Assembly (NCBI GenBank): GCA_035555435.1
Contig: DATMGN010000023.1
Span: 1-42,777 of the forward strand
From: 73-13 sp035555435
GTDB lineage: Bacteria; Actinomycetota; Actinomycetes; Actinomycetales; Microbacteriaceae
Length of the DNA: 42,777 nucleotides
Direction: 5' to 3'
The notes beneath the pieces were generated by a model, which ran no database searches, had not been told where the DNA came from, and saw only the letters and a list, made by a program, of their open reading frames with translations. Positions 23,192-30,449 of this stretch are shown here, piece after piece. The position numbers and the translations under genes are program-made. How positions within the stretch are numbered: position 1 is the first letter of the stretch; each line of letters starts with the position of its first letter.

Positions 23192-24027
23192 TCGATTTCC
23201 TCCACGGTCTTCGGCGGGGTGGGCGGGTACTTCAAGAAGGCGGCGCGGATCCCCTCGTGGCGCTCGTCGACTCTCGACAGCGCCGCGGGGTGGGTGATCG
23301 CGTAGAAGTCGTCGTTGCGGATGGCGCGCACGACAATCTCGCCGACGTCCGCGGGGCTCAGCCAGACGGCGGCCGCGCGGCGGTCGGGGTCGGCAGCCAT
23401 GTCGACATCGGAGAGTCCGCCGCGCTCGCCCGCGGGGCGGTTGCGGCTGCTCGTCGCGATGCCGGTCAGCACACCGCCCGGGGTCACGAGCGTGACGCCG
23501 ACGTTCGCGCCGTCCTGCGCGAGCTCGGCGGCGAGGACCTCGCTGACCGCGTGCACGCCCGCCTTGGAGGCCGCGTAGGCGCCGAGGTTCGGCAGCGGCT
23601 GGAAGGAGGACATCGACGATGTGTTGACGATCCGGCCGCCCGCGGGGTTCGCGAGCAGGTGCGGGAGGAAGGCGTCGATGCCGTGGATGACGCCCCAGAG
23701 GTTGACGTCGATGACCCAACGCCAGTCGTCGAGCGAGAGATCGCGGATGCGTCCCGCGGGTCCGACGCCCGCGTTGTTGACGACGATCCCGACCGAGCCG
23801 TGCTCGGCGACGACGGCGTCGGCGAGTGCGCGGACGCTCGCGGCGTCGGACACGTCGACGCGAATGCCATGGACGCCCATCTCGGCGGCGGCCTGGGCGA
23901 GCGCGTCCTGCTCGATGTCGGCGATGACGACGGTCGCCCCGGCGCGCTGGAGCGCTTCGGCGATCCCGCGGCCGATGCCGGATGCGCCCCCGGTGACGAC
24001 GGCGACGACGCCTGCGATCTCGGTCAA
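23188..24027 (-). CDS. Short-chain dehydrogenase/reductase of the SDR-VAO module 2
   Basis: A 279-residue classical SDR paralogous to the one at 3706: VVTGGASGIGRGIAEAL, VNNAGVGPAGRI, WGVIHGIDAFLPHLL and the catalytic YAASK. The best start is TTG 24027 (LTEIAG, matching VTEING in module 1), eight bases after a perfect AGGAGG; longer frames to 24102 would include the operator. Its stop overlaps the start of VAO copy 2. The two-gene order is the same as in module 1 but on the opposite strand, so the island is bounded by mirrored modules. It likely oxidises the benzylic alcohol formed by the partner oxidase. Confidence 0.92.
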   Translation of the reverse strand: MTEIAGVVAVVTGGASGIGRGIAEALQRAGATVVIADIEQDALAQAAAEMGVHGIRVDVSDAASVRALADAVVAEHGSVGIVVNNAGVGPAGRIRDLSLDDWRWVIDVNLWGVIHGIDAFLPHLLANPAGGRIVNTSSMSSFQPLPNLGAYAASKAGVHAVSEVLAAELAQDGANVGVTLVTPGGVLTGIATSSRNRPAGERGGLSDVDMAADPDRRAAAVWLSPADVGEIVVRAIRNDDFYAITHPAALSRVDERHEGIRAAFLKYPPTPPKTVEEIE

Positions 24028-24091
24028 CTCGCGCACCTCCTCGTGCCGGCACCGCACCGACGCGGTAGCCGTCACCCAGTCTGCCATGCAC

Positions 24092-24102
24092 CTGTCTGAC
24101 AA
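24092..24102. promoter_or_regulatory. Candidate operator CTGTCTGACAA (TTGTCAGACAG on the minus strand)
   Basis: One mismatch from the island palindrome, 64 bases upstream of the TTG start of the SDR-VAO module 2. On the minus strand it is preceded by GGTTTGA, a poor -10. The mismatch is at the same outer position as in the 3662 site, which serves module 1. Confidence 0.55.
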
Positions 24103-24150
24103 TCAAACCGTCGGGCGCTCCTTACGCGACCGATCGCCGCCTCGCGTTCT

Positions 24151-24205
24151 GCGGGCTGAGAACCCGGGTGCGGGCTGAAGAATCGGTGCCGAGAACTCAG
24201 CCCGC
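24151..24205. repeat. Short direct and inverted GCGGGCTGA repeats
   Basis: GCGGGCTGA occurs at 24151-24159 and 24170-24178, and its complement TCAGCCCGC at 24197-24205, so either left copy can pair with the right one. This lies in the 220-base gap between the catabolic island and the lipoprotein gene. It may be a hairpin at the island boundary; no other feature is recognised in the gap. Confidence 0.5.
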
Positions 24206-24325
24206 GGTGGGCTTCTCAGGCCGCGCGGGCCCCCACGGCCCTGCGCACAACGATTCGGTCACCGAGCGCTGAGAAGCCGCTGATCCCCTCCGCTCCTTCG
24301 ACGCGGTGGCGATAGCTTGAGGCCC

Positions 24326-25222
24326 ATGACCATCTCGTCCCGTCGCGGCACGGTCCTCCTCTCCGCGCTCGCCCTCACGGCGACCCTCGGCCTCGCAGGC
24401 TGCTCCGCCGGTGTCAATGGCGCCGCCGGCGGGGCTTCGACCACGCTGCTGCCCGGCGTCGCACCCGAGACAGTCGACTCCGTCGCGTTCGACACCGCTC
24501 GCACCCCGACCGACCGATCCGTCATCGTGACCGGCTGGGCGACGATCCTCGTCGACGACCCGCAGGCCGCGGCCGACGCCGCCGCCGCGATCGCCGAAGC
24601 CGCCGGGGGCCGCATCGACGCCCGCAGCCTCCAGGCGCCCACCGACTACTCGGGCGGCAGCGCGACACTGACGCTGCGGGTACCCGCGGACTCGCTCGAC
24701 CGCGTGCTCGCCGAGCTCGGCGACCTCGGCCGGATTCAGAACGTGTCGACGAACGCCAGCGACGTCACGATCGAGGTCCAGGACCTCGAGGCCCGCATCG
24801 GCGCACTCCGCTCCTCGATCGAGCGGCTCGAGGCGCTCCAGGCCGAGGCGACGTCGATCGACGCGCTCATCCAGCTCGAGACCGCGATCAGCGACCGGCA
24901 GGCGCAGCTCGAATCGCTCGAAGCGCAGCAGCGCTACTACGACGACCAGATCACGATGTCGACCCTGACCCTCGACCTCGTGTCGCAGCCCGTCGTCGCC
25001 GAGCCCGACCCCGGCTCGTTCTGGGACGGCGTCGTGAAGGGGTGGCAGGCGCTCGGCACGTTCTTCGCGGGGCTCGTCATCGCCCTCGGCGTGCTCCTAC
25101 CCTGGCTCATCCCGATCGTCGTCGTCGGCGCCATCGTCTGGATCATCGTGGCCGCGACCCGGTCGAAGCGTCGCCGCGCCGCGCGCCAGGCGCCGCCCGC
25201 GCAGCCGCCCGTCAGCGGCTGA
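24326..25222 (+). CDS. DUF4349-type lipoprotein
   Basis: A 298-residue exported lipoprotein. A signal peptide runs to the lipobox LAGC, so the mature Cys is near residue 26. A DUF4349-like domain follows (VIVTGWATILVDDPQAAADA, ATLTLRVPADSLDRVLAELG). A long coiled coil (about residues 150-210, rich in EARI, RLEAL and AQLESLEAQQ) leads to a C-terminal membrane helix, LVIALGVLLPWLIPIVVVGA, and a basic cytoplasmic tail. The family is common in Actinobacteria but has no defined function. The ATG at 24326 has little ribosome signal, and a GATAGCT hexamer about ten bases upstream suggests a leaderless transcript. The stop overlaps the convergent LLM gene by 11 bases. Confidence 0.88.
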   Translation: MTISSRRGTVLLSALALTATLGLAGCSAGVNGAAGGASTTLLPGVAPETVDSVAFDTARTPTDRSVIVTGWATILVDDPQAAADAAAAIAEAAGGRIDARSLQAPTDYSGGSATLTLRVPADSLDRVLAELGDLGRIQNVSTNASDVTIEVQDLEARIGALRSSIERLEALQAEATSIDALIQLETAISDRQAQLESLEAQQRYYDDQITMSTLTLDLVSQPVVAEPDPGSFWDGVVKGWQALGTFFAGLVIALGVLLPWLIPIVVVGAIVWIIVAATRSKRRRAARQAPPAQPPVSG

Positions 25223-26249
25223 GCATGTCCTTGACCATCGGGAGGACTTCCCGGCCGTAGAGGTCGATCGCCTCCATCGAGTACTCGTGCGGCAGCGAGC
25301 CGGAGTACTTGAGGTCGAAGCGCTCGATGCCGAGGTCGCGGACGGTCGCGGCGACCTTGCGAGCCACCGTCTCGGGGCTGCCGAGGTGGAGTGCGCCGTG
25401 CTCGATCTCGTGCCGCACCTCGTCGGCCTTGGGCGGCGGCCAGCCGCGCTCCGCTCCGATGACCGCGCGCTGCTGCATGAAGAACGGCACGAAGCGCTCG
25501 AACGCCTCCTCGTCGGTGCGCGCGACGAAGCCCGGCGAGTGCACGGCGACCGGCAGCGCTGGCTGGCCGAGCTGCTCGAGTGTGTCTCTGTAAAGCCGGA
25601 TGAACGGCGCGAATCGGCGCACGTCGCCGCCGATGATCGCGAGCGTGAGCGGCAGGCCGTGACGCGCGGCCCGCACGACGGACTGCGGCGAGCCGCCGAC
25701 TCCGACCCACGTGCTCAGTCGACCCGACTCGGTCTTGGGGTAGACCTCGAGCCCGTCGATCGCGGGGCGGTGGCCGCCCTCCCAGTGGACGGGGCCCTCC
25801 GCGAGGAGGCGGACCCAGAGCTCGAGCTTCTCCTCGAAGAGCGCCTCGTAGTCGCTCAGCGAATACCCGAAGAGCGGGAAGGACTCGATGAAGGAGCCCC
25901 GCCCGAGGATGACCTCGGCGCGCCCGCCGGAGATCGCGTCGAGCTCGGAGAAGCGCTGCCAGACGCGGACTGGGTCGTCGGAGGAGAGCACGGTCACGGC
26001 GGAGCCGAGCTTGATGCGCTCGGTGACGCTCGCGATCGCGGCGAGCACGATCTCGGGGTTCGAGACGGCGAACTCGACGCGGTGGTGCTCGCCGAGGCCG
26101 AACGCGTCGACGCCGACCTCGTCGGCGAGCCGACCCTCGGCGACGACGTTGCGGATCACCTGGGCCTGCGAAACGGTCTCGCCGTCGAGACCCTTGGTCA
26201 CATCACCGAAGGTGTCCAGCCCGAACCGCACGTCGCTCACATCACTCAT
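25212..26249 (-). CDS. LLM-class flavin-dependent oxidoreductase
   Basis: A 345-residue luciferase-like TIM barrel. It begins MSDVSDVRFGLDTFGD, with GVDAFGLGEHHRVEFAVSNP, IKLGSAVTVLSSDDPVRVWQ, GRAEVILGRGSFIESFPLFG and a late LGSPETVARKVAATV typical of FMN-dependent LLM monooxygenases. The ATG at 26249 is preferred over upstream starts in the same frame. It is divergent from another LLM gene (26323) across 73 bases and overlaps the lipoprotein gene by 11 bases at its 3' end. The substrate is unknown; proteins of this type are often scattered in genomes and need not belong to the phenolic pathway. Confidence 0.86.
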   Translation of the reverse strand: MSDVSDVRFGLDTFGDVTKGLDGETVSQAQVIRNVVAEGRLADEVGVDAFGLGEHHRVEFAVSNPEIVLAAIASVTERIKLGSAVTVLSSDDPVRVWQRFSELDAISGGRAEVILGRGSFIESFPLFGYSLSDYEALFEEKLELWVRLLAEGPVHWEGGHRPAIDGLEVYPKTESGRLSTWVGVGGSPQSVVRAARHGLPLTLAIIGGDVRRFAPFIRLYRDTLEQLGQPALPVAVHSPGFVARTDEEAFERFVPFFMQQRAVIGAERGWPPPKADEVRHEIEHGALHLGSPETVARKVAATVRDLGIERFDLKYSGSLPHEYSMEAIDLYGREVLPMVKDMLSR

Positions 26250-26322
26250 GGCCACTACAGCGCATTCAGATGCATGGATATTCCGGAGGAATACCCCCGC
26301 CCCCAAACGCGCTGACCCGAGT

Positions 26323-27360
26323 GTGCAGCTCTCCGTCCTCGACCTCGTCCCCGTCCGCACCGGCCAGACGAGCGCGCAGGCCGTCGCCGCCTCGCTCTCG
26401 CTCGTGCGCGTCGCCGAGGAGGTCGGGGCCGCCCGCTACTGGTTCGCCGAGCACCACAACATGCCGGCCGTCGCCTCGACCGCGCCGCCCGTGCTCATCG
26501 CCGCGGCCGCCGCCGCGACCTCGCGCATCCGTGTCGGCTCGGGCGGCGTCATGCTGCCCAACCACGCGCCGTTCATCGTCGCCGAGCAGTTCGCCGCGCT
26601 CGAGGCCCTCGCCCCCGGCCGCATCGACCTCGGCATCGGCCGGGCGCCCGGCAGCGACCCCATCATCACGCAAGTGCTGCGCTCGGGCGGCATCGCCGGC
26701 GACGTCGAGCGCTTCCCCGAGCACGTGACCGACATCCTCTCCCTCATGCAGCCGGGCGGCGCGACGCTGCGCCTCACCGCCGGCCGCACCTACCCGATCG
26801 CCGCGACCCCCGCTGCGGCCGGCGCGCCCGAGGTGTGGCTCCTCGGCTCCTCGGACTACTCGGCGCGCCTCGCCGCGCAGCTCGGACTCCCTTACGTCTT
26901 CGCCAACCACTTCTCCGGCGAAGGGCTCGACCGGGCGATGTCCACCTACCGGCGCGAGTTCCAGCCAACCGAGGCGCAGCCGTTGCCGCGCAGCTTCGTC
27001 ACGATCAACGCCGTCGTCGCCGGCGACGCCGCCCGCGCCGCCGAGCTCGCCCTCCCCCAGGCCCGCGCCTTCGCACGCATCCGCACCAACCGTCCCGCGC
27101 GACCCGTCGAGACCGTGCAGGAGGCCCTCGCCGCCCCGCGCGACCCGGTCATCGACGAGATGGTCGAGCAGGTGCTCGCGCGCTGGATCGTCGGCGACCC
27201 GGTGGAATCGGCGAACGCGATCCTCCGGCTCGCCGAGGAACATGACGTCGACGAGGTGATGGTCTCCCCTGCGGCCGGCGCCGACGAGGACGAGCCGCTC
27301 GATCGCGTTCTGGGCCGCGAGGAGACGCTCCGCCTCCTCGCCGCGGCGCTGCACGCCTGA
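26323..27360 (+). CDS. LLM-class oxidoreductase, luciferase family group 1 (MsnO8-like)
   Basis: A 345-residue luciferase-like protein of the group-1 family. It shows the diagnostic opening LSVLDLVPVRTGQT, then RYWFAEHHNMPAVASTAPPV, IRVGSGGVMLPNHAP and RIDLGIGRAPGSDP, and a C-terminal DVDEVMVS. The likely start is GTG 26323 (VQLSVLDL), since family members begin right at this segment. A GGAGGA at 26285 is too distant to serve it, so the message may be leaderless. It is divergent from the LLM gene at 26249. Function not known beyond probable FMN-dependent redox chemistry. Confidence 0.87.
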   Translation: MQLSVLDLVPVRTGQTSAQAVAASLSLVRVAEEVGAARYWFAEHHNMPAVASTAPPVLIAAAAAATSRIRVGSGGVMLPNHAPFIVAEQFAALEALAPGRIDLGIGRAPGSDPIITQVLRSGGIAGDVERFPEHVTDILSLMQPGGATLRLTAGRTYPIAATPAAAGAPEVWLLGSSDYSARLAAQLGLPYVFANHFSGEGLDRAMSTYRREFQPTEAQPLPRSFVTINAVVAGDAARAAELALPQARAFARIRTNRPARPVETVQEALAAPRDPVIDEMVEQVLARWIVGDPVESANAILRLAEEHDVDEVMVSPAAGADEDEPLDRVLGREETLRLLAAALHA

Positions 27361-27428
27361 CCCCTGGCGCGTTCCCCGCTCGCGGCGCCCCAGCACCCGC
27401 CCCACCGGTTGCGCCGCCGGCGTCGGCT

Positions 27429-27588
27429 GAAGTGGGCGCAATTGGTCGCCGACCATCGCGCGGGAGCGCCAATTGCGTCCACCTCTCGGGGAGCTGCAGC
27501 GATGCGGCAACCGAAGTGGGCGCAAATGGTGCCTGTTGGTCGCGCGATAGCGCCATCTGCGTCCACCCGCTGCGCGGGTGCGGCAACG
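27429..27588. repeat. Two tandem stem-loop units between convergent genes
   Basis: Unit 1 (27429-27512) and unit 2 (27513-27588) share GAAGTGGGCGCAA.TGGT, GCGCCA, TGCGTCCACC and TGCGGCAAC. Each unit is itself an imperfect dyad. In unit 1, GTGGGCGCAATTGG (27432-27445) pairs with CCAATTGCGTCCAC (27469-27482) with a single G.T position. The element lies in the 272-base gap between the convergent LLM gene and rlmN. It may be a dispersed repeat or a double hairpin terminator; no gene is seen here. Confidence 0.7.
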
Positions 27589-27606
27589 TGCCGGCCGCGG
27601 TGGGCA

Positions 27607-27627
27607 GAGCCGGCCGAGTGCCGGCTC
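27607..27627 (-). terminator. Hairpin following rlmN
   Basis: GAGCCGGC, loop CGAGT, GCCGGCTC lies five bases beyond the rlmN stop on its strand. The stem is perfect, but there is no T-run. Confidence 0.5.
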
Positions 27628-27632
27628 AGGCA

Positions 27633-28976
27633 CTAGCTGAGCGCGGCGGCCTCCGCCTGCTCCTCCTCGGTCGCAGCGAGCTGGCCGCAGGCGCCGTCGA
27701 TCTCCTTGCCCCGAGTGTCGCGCAGCGTCGCCGGGACGCCGGCGTCCGTCAGGCGGCGCAGGAACTCCTGCGTGTGCGCGCGGTCGGAGGCGGTCCAGAT
27801 GGAGCCGGGCGTCGGGTTGAGCGGGATCGGGTTGACGTGCACCCAGCCGCGCCCTCGGGCATTGAGCTTCTCGGCGAGCAGGTCCGCGCGCCACGCGTGG
27901 TCGTTCATGTCCTTGATGAGCGCGTACTCGATGGAGACGCGGCGGCCCGTCGCCTCGAAGTAGTGGCGTGCGGCGTCGAGCGCCTCGTCGACCTTCCACC
28001 GGTCGTTGATCGGGATGAGGTCGTCGCGCAGCTCGTCGTCGGGGGCGTGCAGGCTCAGCGCGAAGGTGAGCGGCAGCCCCTCGTCGGCGAGCCGGCGGAT
28101 CGCGGGGGCGAGGCCGACGCTCGAGACCGTGATGCCGCGCGCCGACATGCCGAGCCCGTCCGGCTGCGGCGCGAGCATCGTGCGGATCGCGCGCATGACG
28201 CGGTTGTAGTTGGCGAGCGGCTCGCCCATGCCCATGAAGACGATGTTGTTGACGCGCCCCTTCGAGTCGGCCGTGCCTCGCTCAGGGAGCGGGCGCGCGT
28301 CGTCGAAGGCCGGGTCCTCGAGCGGCTCGACGTCGAAGGCGCTCGGCGGCAGGGAGGACCCCGGCACGAGCGCGGTGCTCGTCGCGTCGGCCGACAGCTT
28401 GCCGTCACGGATGTAGCGGTTCGCGGCGACGACCTGCGCGACGATCTCCGCCGATGACAGGTTGCGCGTGAGCCCCGCCTGCCCGGTCGCGCAGAACGGG
28501 CAGTTCATCCCGCACCCCGCCTGGCTCGAGATGCACAGTGTGATCCGCCCCGGGTAGCGCATGAGCACCGACTCGATGAGCGCGCCGTCGAAGAGCCGCC
28601 ACAGGAACTTCACCGTCGCCCCGTCATCGGTGCGCAATTGCCGCACCGGCGTCAGCAGCGGCGGCAGCAGCCGCGCGACGAGCTCCTCGCGGCGCGCCTT
28701 GGGCAAGTCCGTCATCTCGGACGGGTCGTCGGAATAGTGCGTGAAGTAGTGCGTCGCCAGCTGCTTCGCGCGGAACCTCGGCAACCCGAGCTCGACGACC
28801 CGGTCCGCGCGCTCCTCAGGGCTCAGGTCCGCAAGATGCGCCGGCGGCTTGCCGCGCTTCGGCGCATCGAACTGCAGCAGCGGGCGCCCGTCGGCCGCCG
28901 TGCGCTGGACCCAGCCCTCGGCCGCCGGCCGGACCTGCGGTCGCTCGGCATCGGCCGCGGAGTCAGAGGGGGTCAC
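27633..28976 (-). CDS. rlmN: Dual-specificity 23S rRNA/tRNA adenine C2-methyltransferase RlmN
   Basis: A 447-residue radical SAM enzyme that methylates C2 of A2503 in 23S rRNA and A37 in tRNA. The iron-sulphur motif is CGMNCPFC, followed by GQAGLTRNLSSAEIVAQVV. VFMGMGEPLANYN, SVGLAPAIRRLADE, LHAPDDELRDDLIPIN and the C-terminal catalytic cysteine region DGACGQL are all present. It is longer than usual (350-400 residues). Extra length lies in the N-terminal roughly 60 residues and in an insertion of about 50 residues between the radical SAM entry and GMGEP (from DGKLSADATS to GTADSKGR). The start is uncertain: GTG 28976 or GTG 28979, only about 28 bases from the divergent acetyltransferase start, so leaderless transcripts are likely. 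Confidence 0.93.
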   Translation of the reverse strand: MTPSDSAADAERPQVRPAAEGWVQRTAADGRPLLQFDAPKRGKPPAHLADLSPEERADRVVELGLPRFRAKQLATHYFTHYSDDPSEMTDLPKARREELVARLLPPLLTPVRQLRTDDGATVKFLWRLFDGALIESVLMRYPGRITLCISSQAGCGMNCPFCATGQAGLTRNLSSAEIVAQVVAANRYIRDGKLSADATSTALVPGSSLPPSAFDVEPLEDPAFDDARPLPERGTADSKGRVNNIVFMGMGEPLANYNRVMRAIRTMLAPQPDGLGMSARGITVSSVGLAPAIRRLADEGLPLTFALSLHAPDDELRDDLIPINDRWKVDEALDAARHYFEATGRRVSIEYALIKDMNDHAWRADLLAEKLNARGRGWVHVNPIPLNPTPGSIWTASDRAHTQEFLRRLTDAGVPATLRDTRGKEIDGACGQLAATEEEQAEAAALS

Positions 28977-29006
28977 CACACCATTGTCCCAGGCGAAGAT
29001 GGTGCG

Positions 29007-29471
29007 GTGACGGTGCGCATCCAGATCGACGACCCCGCACGCGAGGACATCCGAGCGCTCGTCGCCGAACACCTCGCCGACATGCACGGCGCCTCGCCGC
29101 CGGAGAGCGTGCACGCGCTCGACGTGTCCGGTCTGACCGGGCCCGGCATGACGTTCTGGTCGGCACGTGATCGTGTCGGCGTGCTGCTCGGGATCGTCGC
29201 GCTCAAGTCGCTGAGCATCGGGGGCGAGCTCAAGTCGATGCGCACGACCCGGGCCGCGCGGGGCACCGGTGTCGGCCGTGCGCTGCTCGAACACGCGATC
29301 GCCGAGGCCACCAGCCGAGGCTGGCCGAGGCTCTGGCTCGAGACCGGCGCGCAGGACTACTTCATTCCGGCGAGGACGCTCTACGCGGCCCGCGGCTTCG
29401 TCGAGTGCGAGGCGTTCGAGGGATATCGGCCGGACCCGGAGAGCACGTTCATGCGCATCGAACTCGCCTAG
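29007..29471 (+). CDS. GNAT-family N-acetyltransferase
   Basis: A 154-residue GNAT protein. The acetyl-CoA binding stretch RTTRAARGTGVGRALLEHAI is intact and is followed by GWPRLWLETGAQDYFIPART and LYAARGFVECEAF, typical of the family's late strands. It is close to the PA4866-like or YafP-like GNAT groups, but the acceptor substrate cannot be named. The start may be GTG 29007 or GTG 29013. It is divergent from rlmN with almost no space between, and is followed nine bases later by the AhpD-like gene, probably in one transcript that ends at the terminator at 29875. Confidence 0.87.
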   Translation: MTVRIQIDDPAREDIRALVAEHLADMHGASPPESVHALDVSGLTGPGMTFWSARDRVGVLLGIVALKSLSIGGELKSMRTTRAARGTGVGRALLEHAIAEATSRGWPRLWLETGAQDYFIPARTLYAARGFVECEAFEGYRPDPESTFMRIELA

Positions 29472-29480
29472 GCTCAGCGC

Positions 29481-29825
29481 ATGAGCGATTCGATCATCGA
29501 TCCGGCCGAGGAGCGCAAGCACACCCGGGACTACAAGAACGAGACGCCCGACATCCTCGAGGCGTGGGCGAAGTTCGACGATGCCGTCTTCGCACCCGAG
29601 GGCCGGGAGATCCCGCTGAAGTACCGCGAGCTCATGGCGATCGCGGTCGCGTACACGACGCAGTGCGTGTACTGCATCGACTTCCACGTCGGGGAGGCGA
29701 AGAAGGCGGGCGCGACGCTGGGCGAGCTCGCGGAGACGGCGTGGGTCGCAGCGGCCCTACGCGGCGGCGGCGCCTTCGCCCACGGTCGCCTGGGGTTCAA
29801 GCTGTACGGCGACCACGAGCATTGA
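29481..29825 (+). CDS. Carboxymuconolactone decarboxylase/AhpD-like protein
   Basis: A 114-residue AhpD-like small helical protein. The redox motif CVYCIDFHVGEAKKAG contains the CxxC and the downstream His of AhpD-type alkylhydroperoxidases, rather than the cysteine-free site of true gamma-carboxymuconolactone decarboxylase. It is therefore better regarded as a peroxidase-like or unassigned AhpD-fold protein than as a step of protocatechuate breakdown. It starts nine bases after the acetyltransferase stop and is followed by a strong terminator. Confidence 0.88.
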   Translation: MSDSIIDPAEERKHTRDYKNETPDILEAWAKFDDAVFAPEGREIPLKYRELMAIAVAYTTQCVYCIDFHVGEAKKAGATLGELAETAWVAAALRGGGAFAHGRLGFKLYGDHEH

Positions 29826-29874
29826 GCCGAGGGCGGACGCCTGTGACGTAGGCATCGGCCGCACCATGGCGGAC

Positions 29875-29909
29875 GAAGGGCCCCGGGTCTAGAAATCCCG
29901 GGGCCCTTC
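29875..29909 (+). terminator. Strong GC hairpin terminator
   Basis: GAAGGGCCCCGGG, loop TCTAGAAAT, CCCGGGGCCCTTC: 13 perfect base pairs, 49 bases after the AhpD-like stop. It could stop transcription from either side. Confidence 0.85.
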
Positions 29910-30449
29910 AGTGTCCGAACCGTTCGTCATCCTTGACGCTGTCGGCTTGCGCATTCCGTCAATGTCTCCGTGACAACTCTCTGCGCAGATCTCCTGACCT
30001 CCCAGTCGGACCGAAGTCCGTCCAAGCTGCCCGAGCCTTCTGCCGCGAATCTGTCGGGCCGGTCGAGACGAGCTCGGCCGGTCCGACGATCCGCGATCGG
30101 CGGCTTCACCGTTCTTGGCACGTCCCCGACTCCGAAGAGCCGGCTCCTCTGGGCCGAAGCCCCACCAGAACCTGTTCCACCACCAGGTCGATGCTGTGCC
30201 GCTTCCCTCCCGAACCGCCGAGGACTCTCATCCCCGGACTCGCGAGAGATCCGCATCCTGACGGCATCTTCATCCGGCACGAATGCCAGGCTCCGATCCC
30301 CTCAGGTCCACACCACCGACCAACGAGAGCCACCGTTCCCTTTCGGGCCGGCTCCGACTTCCGTCTTCGCCTTCGGTGTTCGCCGTTTCGGTAACGAAGA
30401 GATTACTCAGCGGCAAACAGGGCACAACCCGTCAAGTTTCGCTAGATAG
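29910..30449. other. About 540 bases with no recognised gene
   Basis: No reading frame on either strand resembles a known protein. GC content appears lower than in the flanks, especially in the last 60 bases (around 30390-30445). One landmark is 30269-30286, TTCATCCGGCACGAATGC, which is the exact inverse of 6192-6209. Together with flanking GGCAT/ATGCC it can form a small hairpin. The region could be decayed genes, an unannotated RNA or the remains of an insertion; I cannot decide. Confidence 0.5.

Noticed and set aside
21614..24106. Apparent fusion protein of about 830 residues covering the SDR and VAO copy 2 genes
   Set aside because: The upstream part is just a different frame over the SDR gene; the oxidase has its own ATG and GGAGG at 23191, with an ATGA overlap.
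27429..27588. Tandem repeats considered as a CRISPR array
   Set aside because: Only two units of unequal length with diverged sequence and no unique spacers; no cas gene nearby.
29481..29825. Carboxymuconolactone decarboxylase as a step of the phenolic pathway
   Set aside because: The protein has the AhpD-type CxxC and His, lies outside the operator-linked island and is grouped with rlmN and a GNAT gene.
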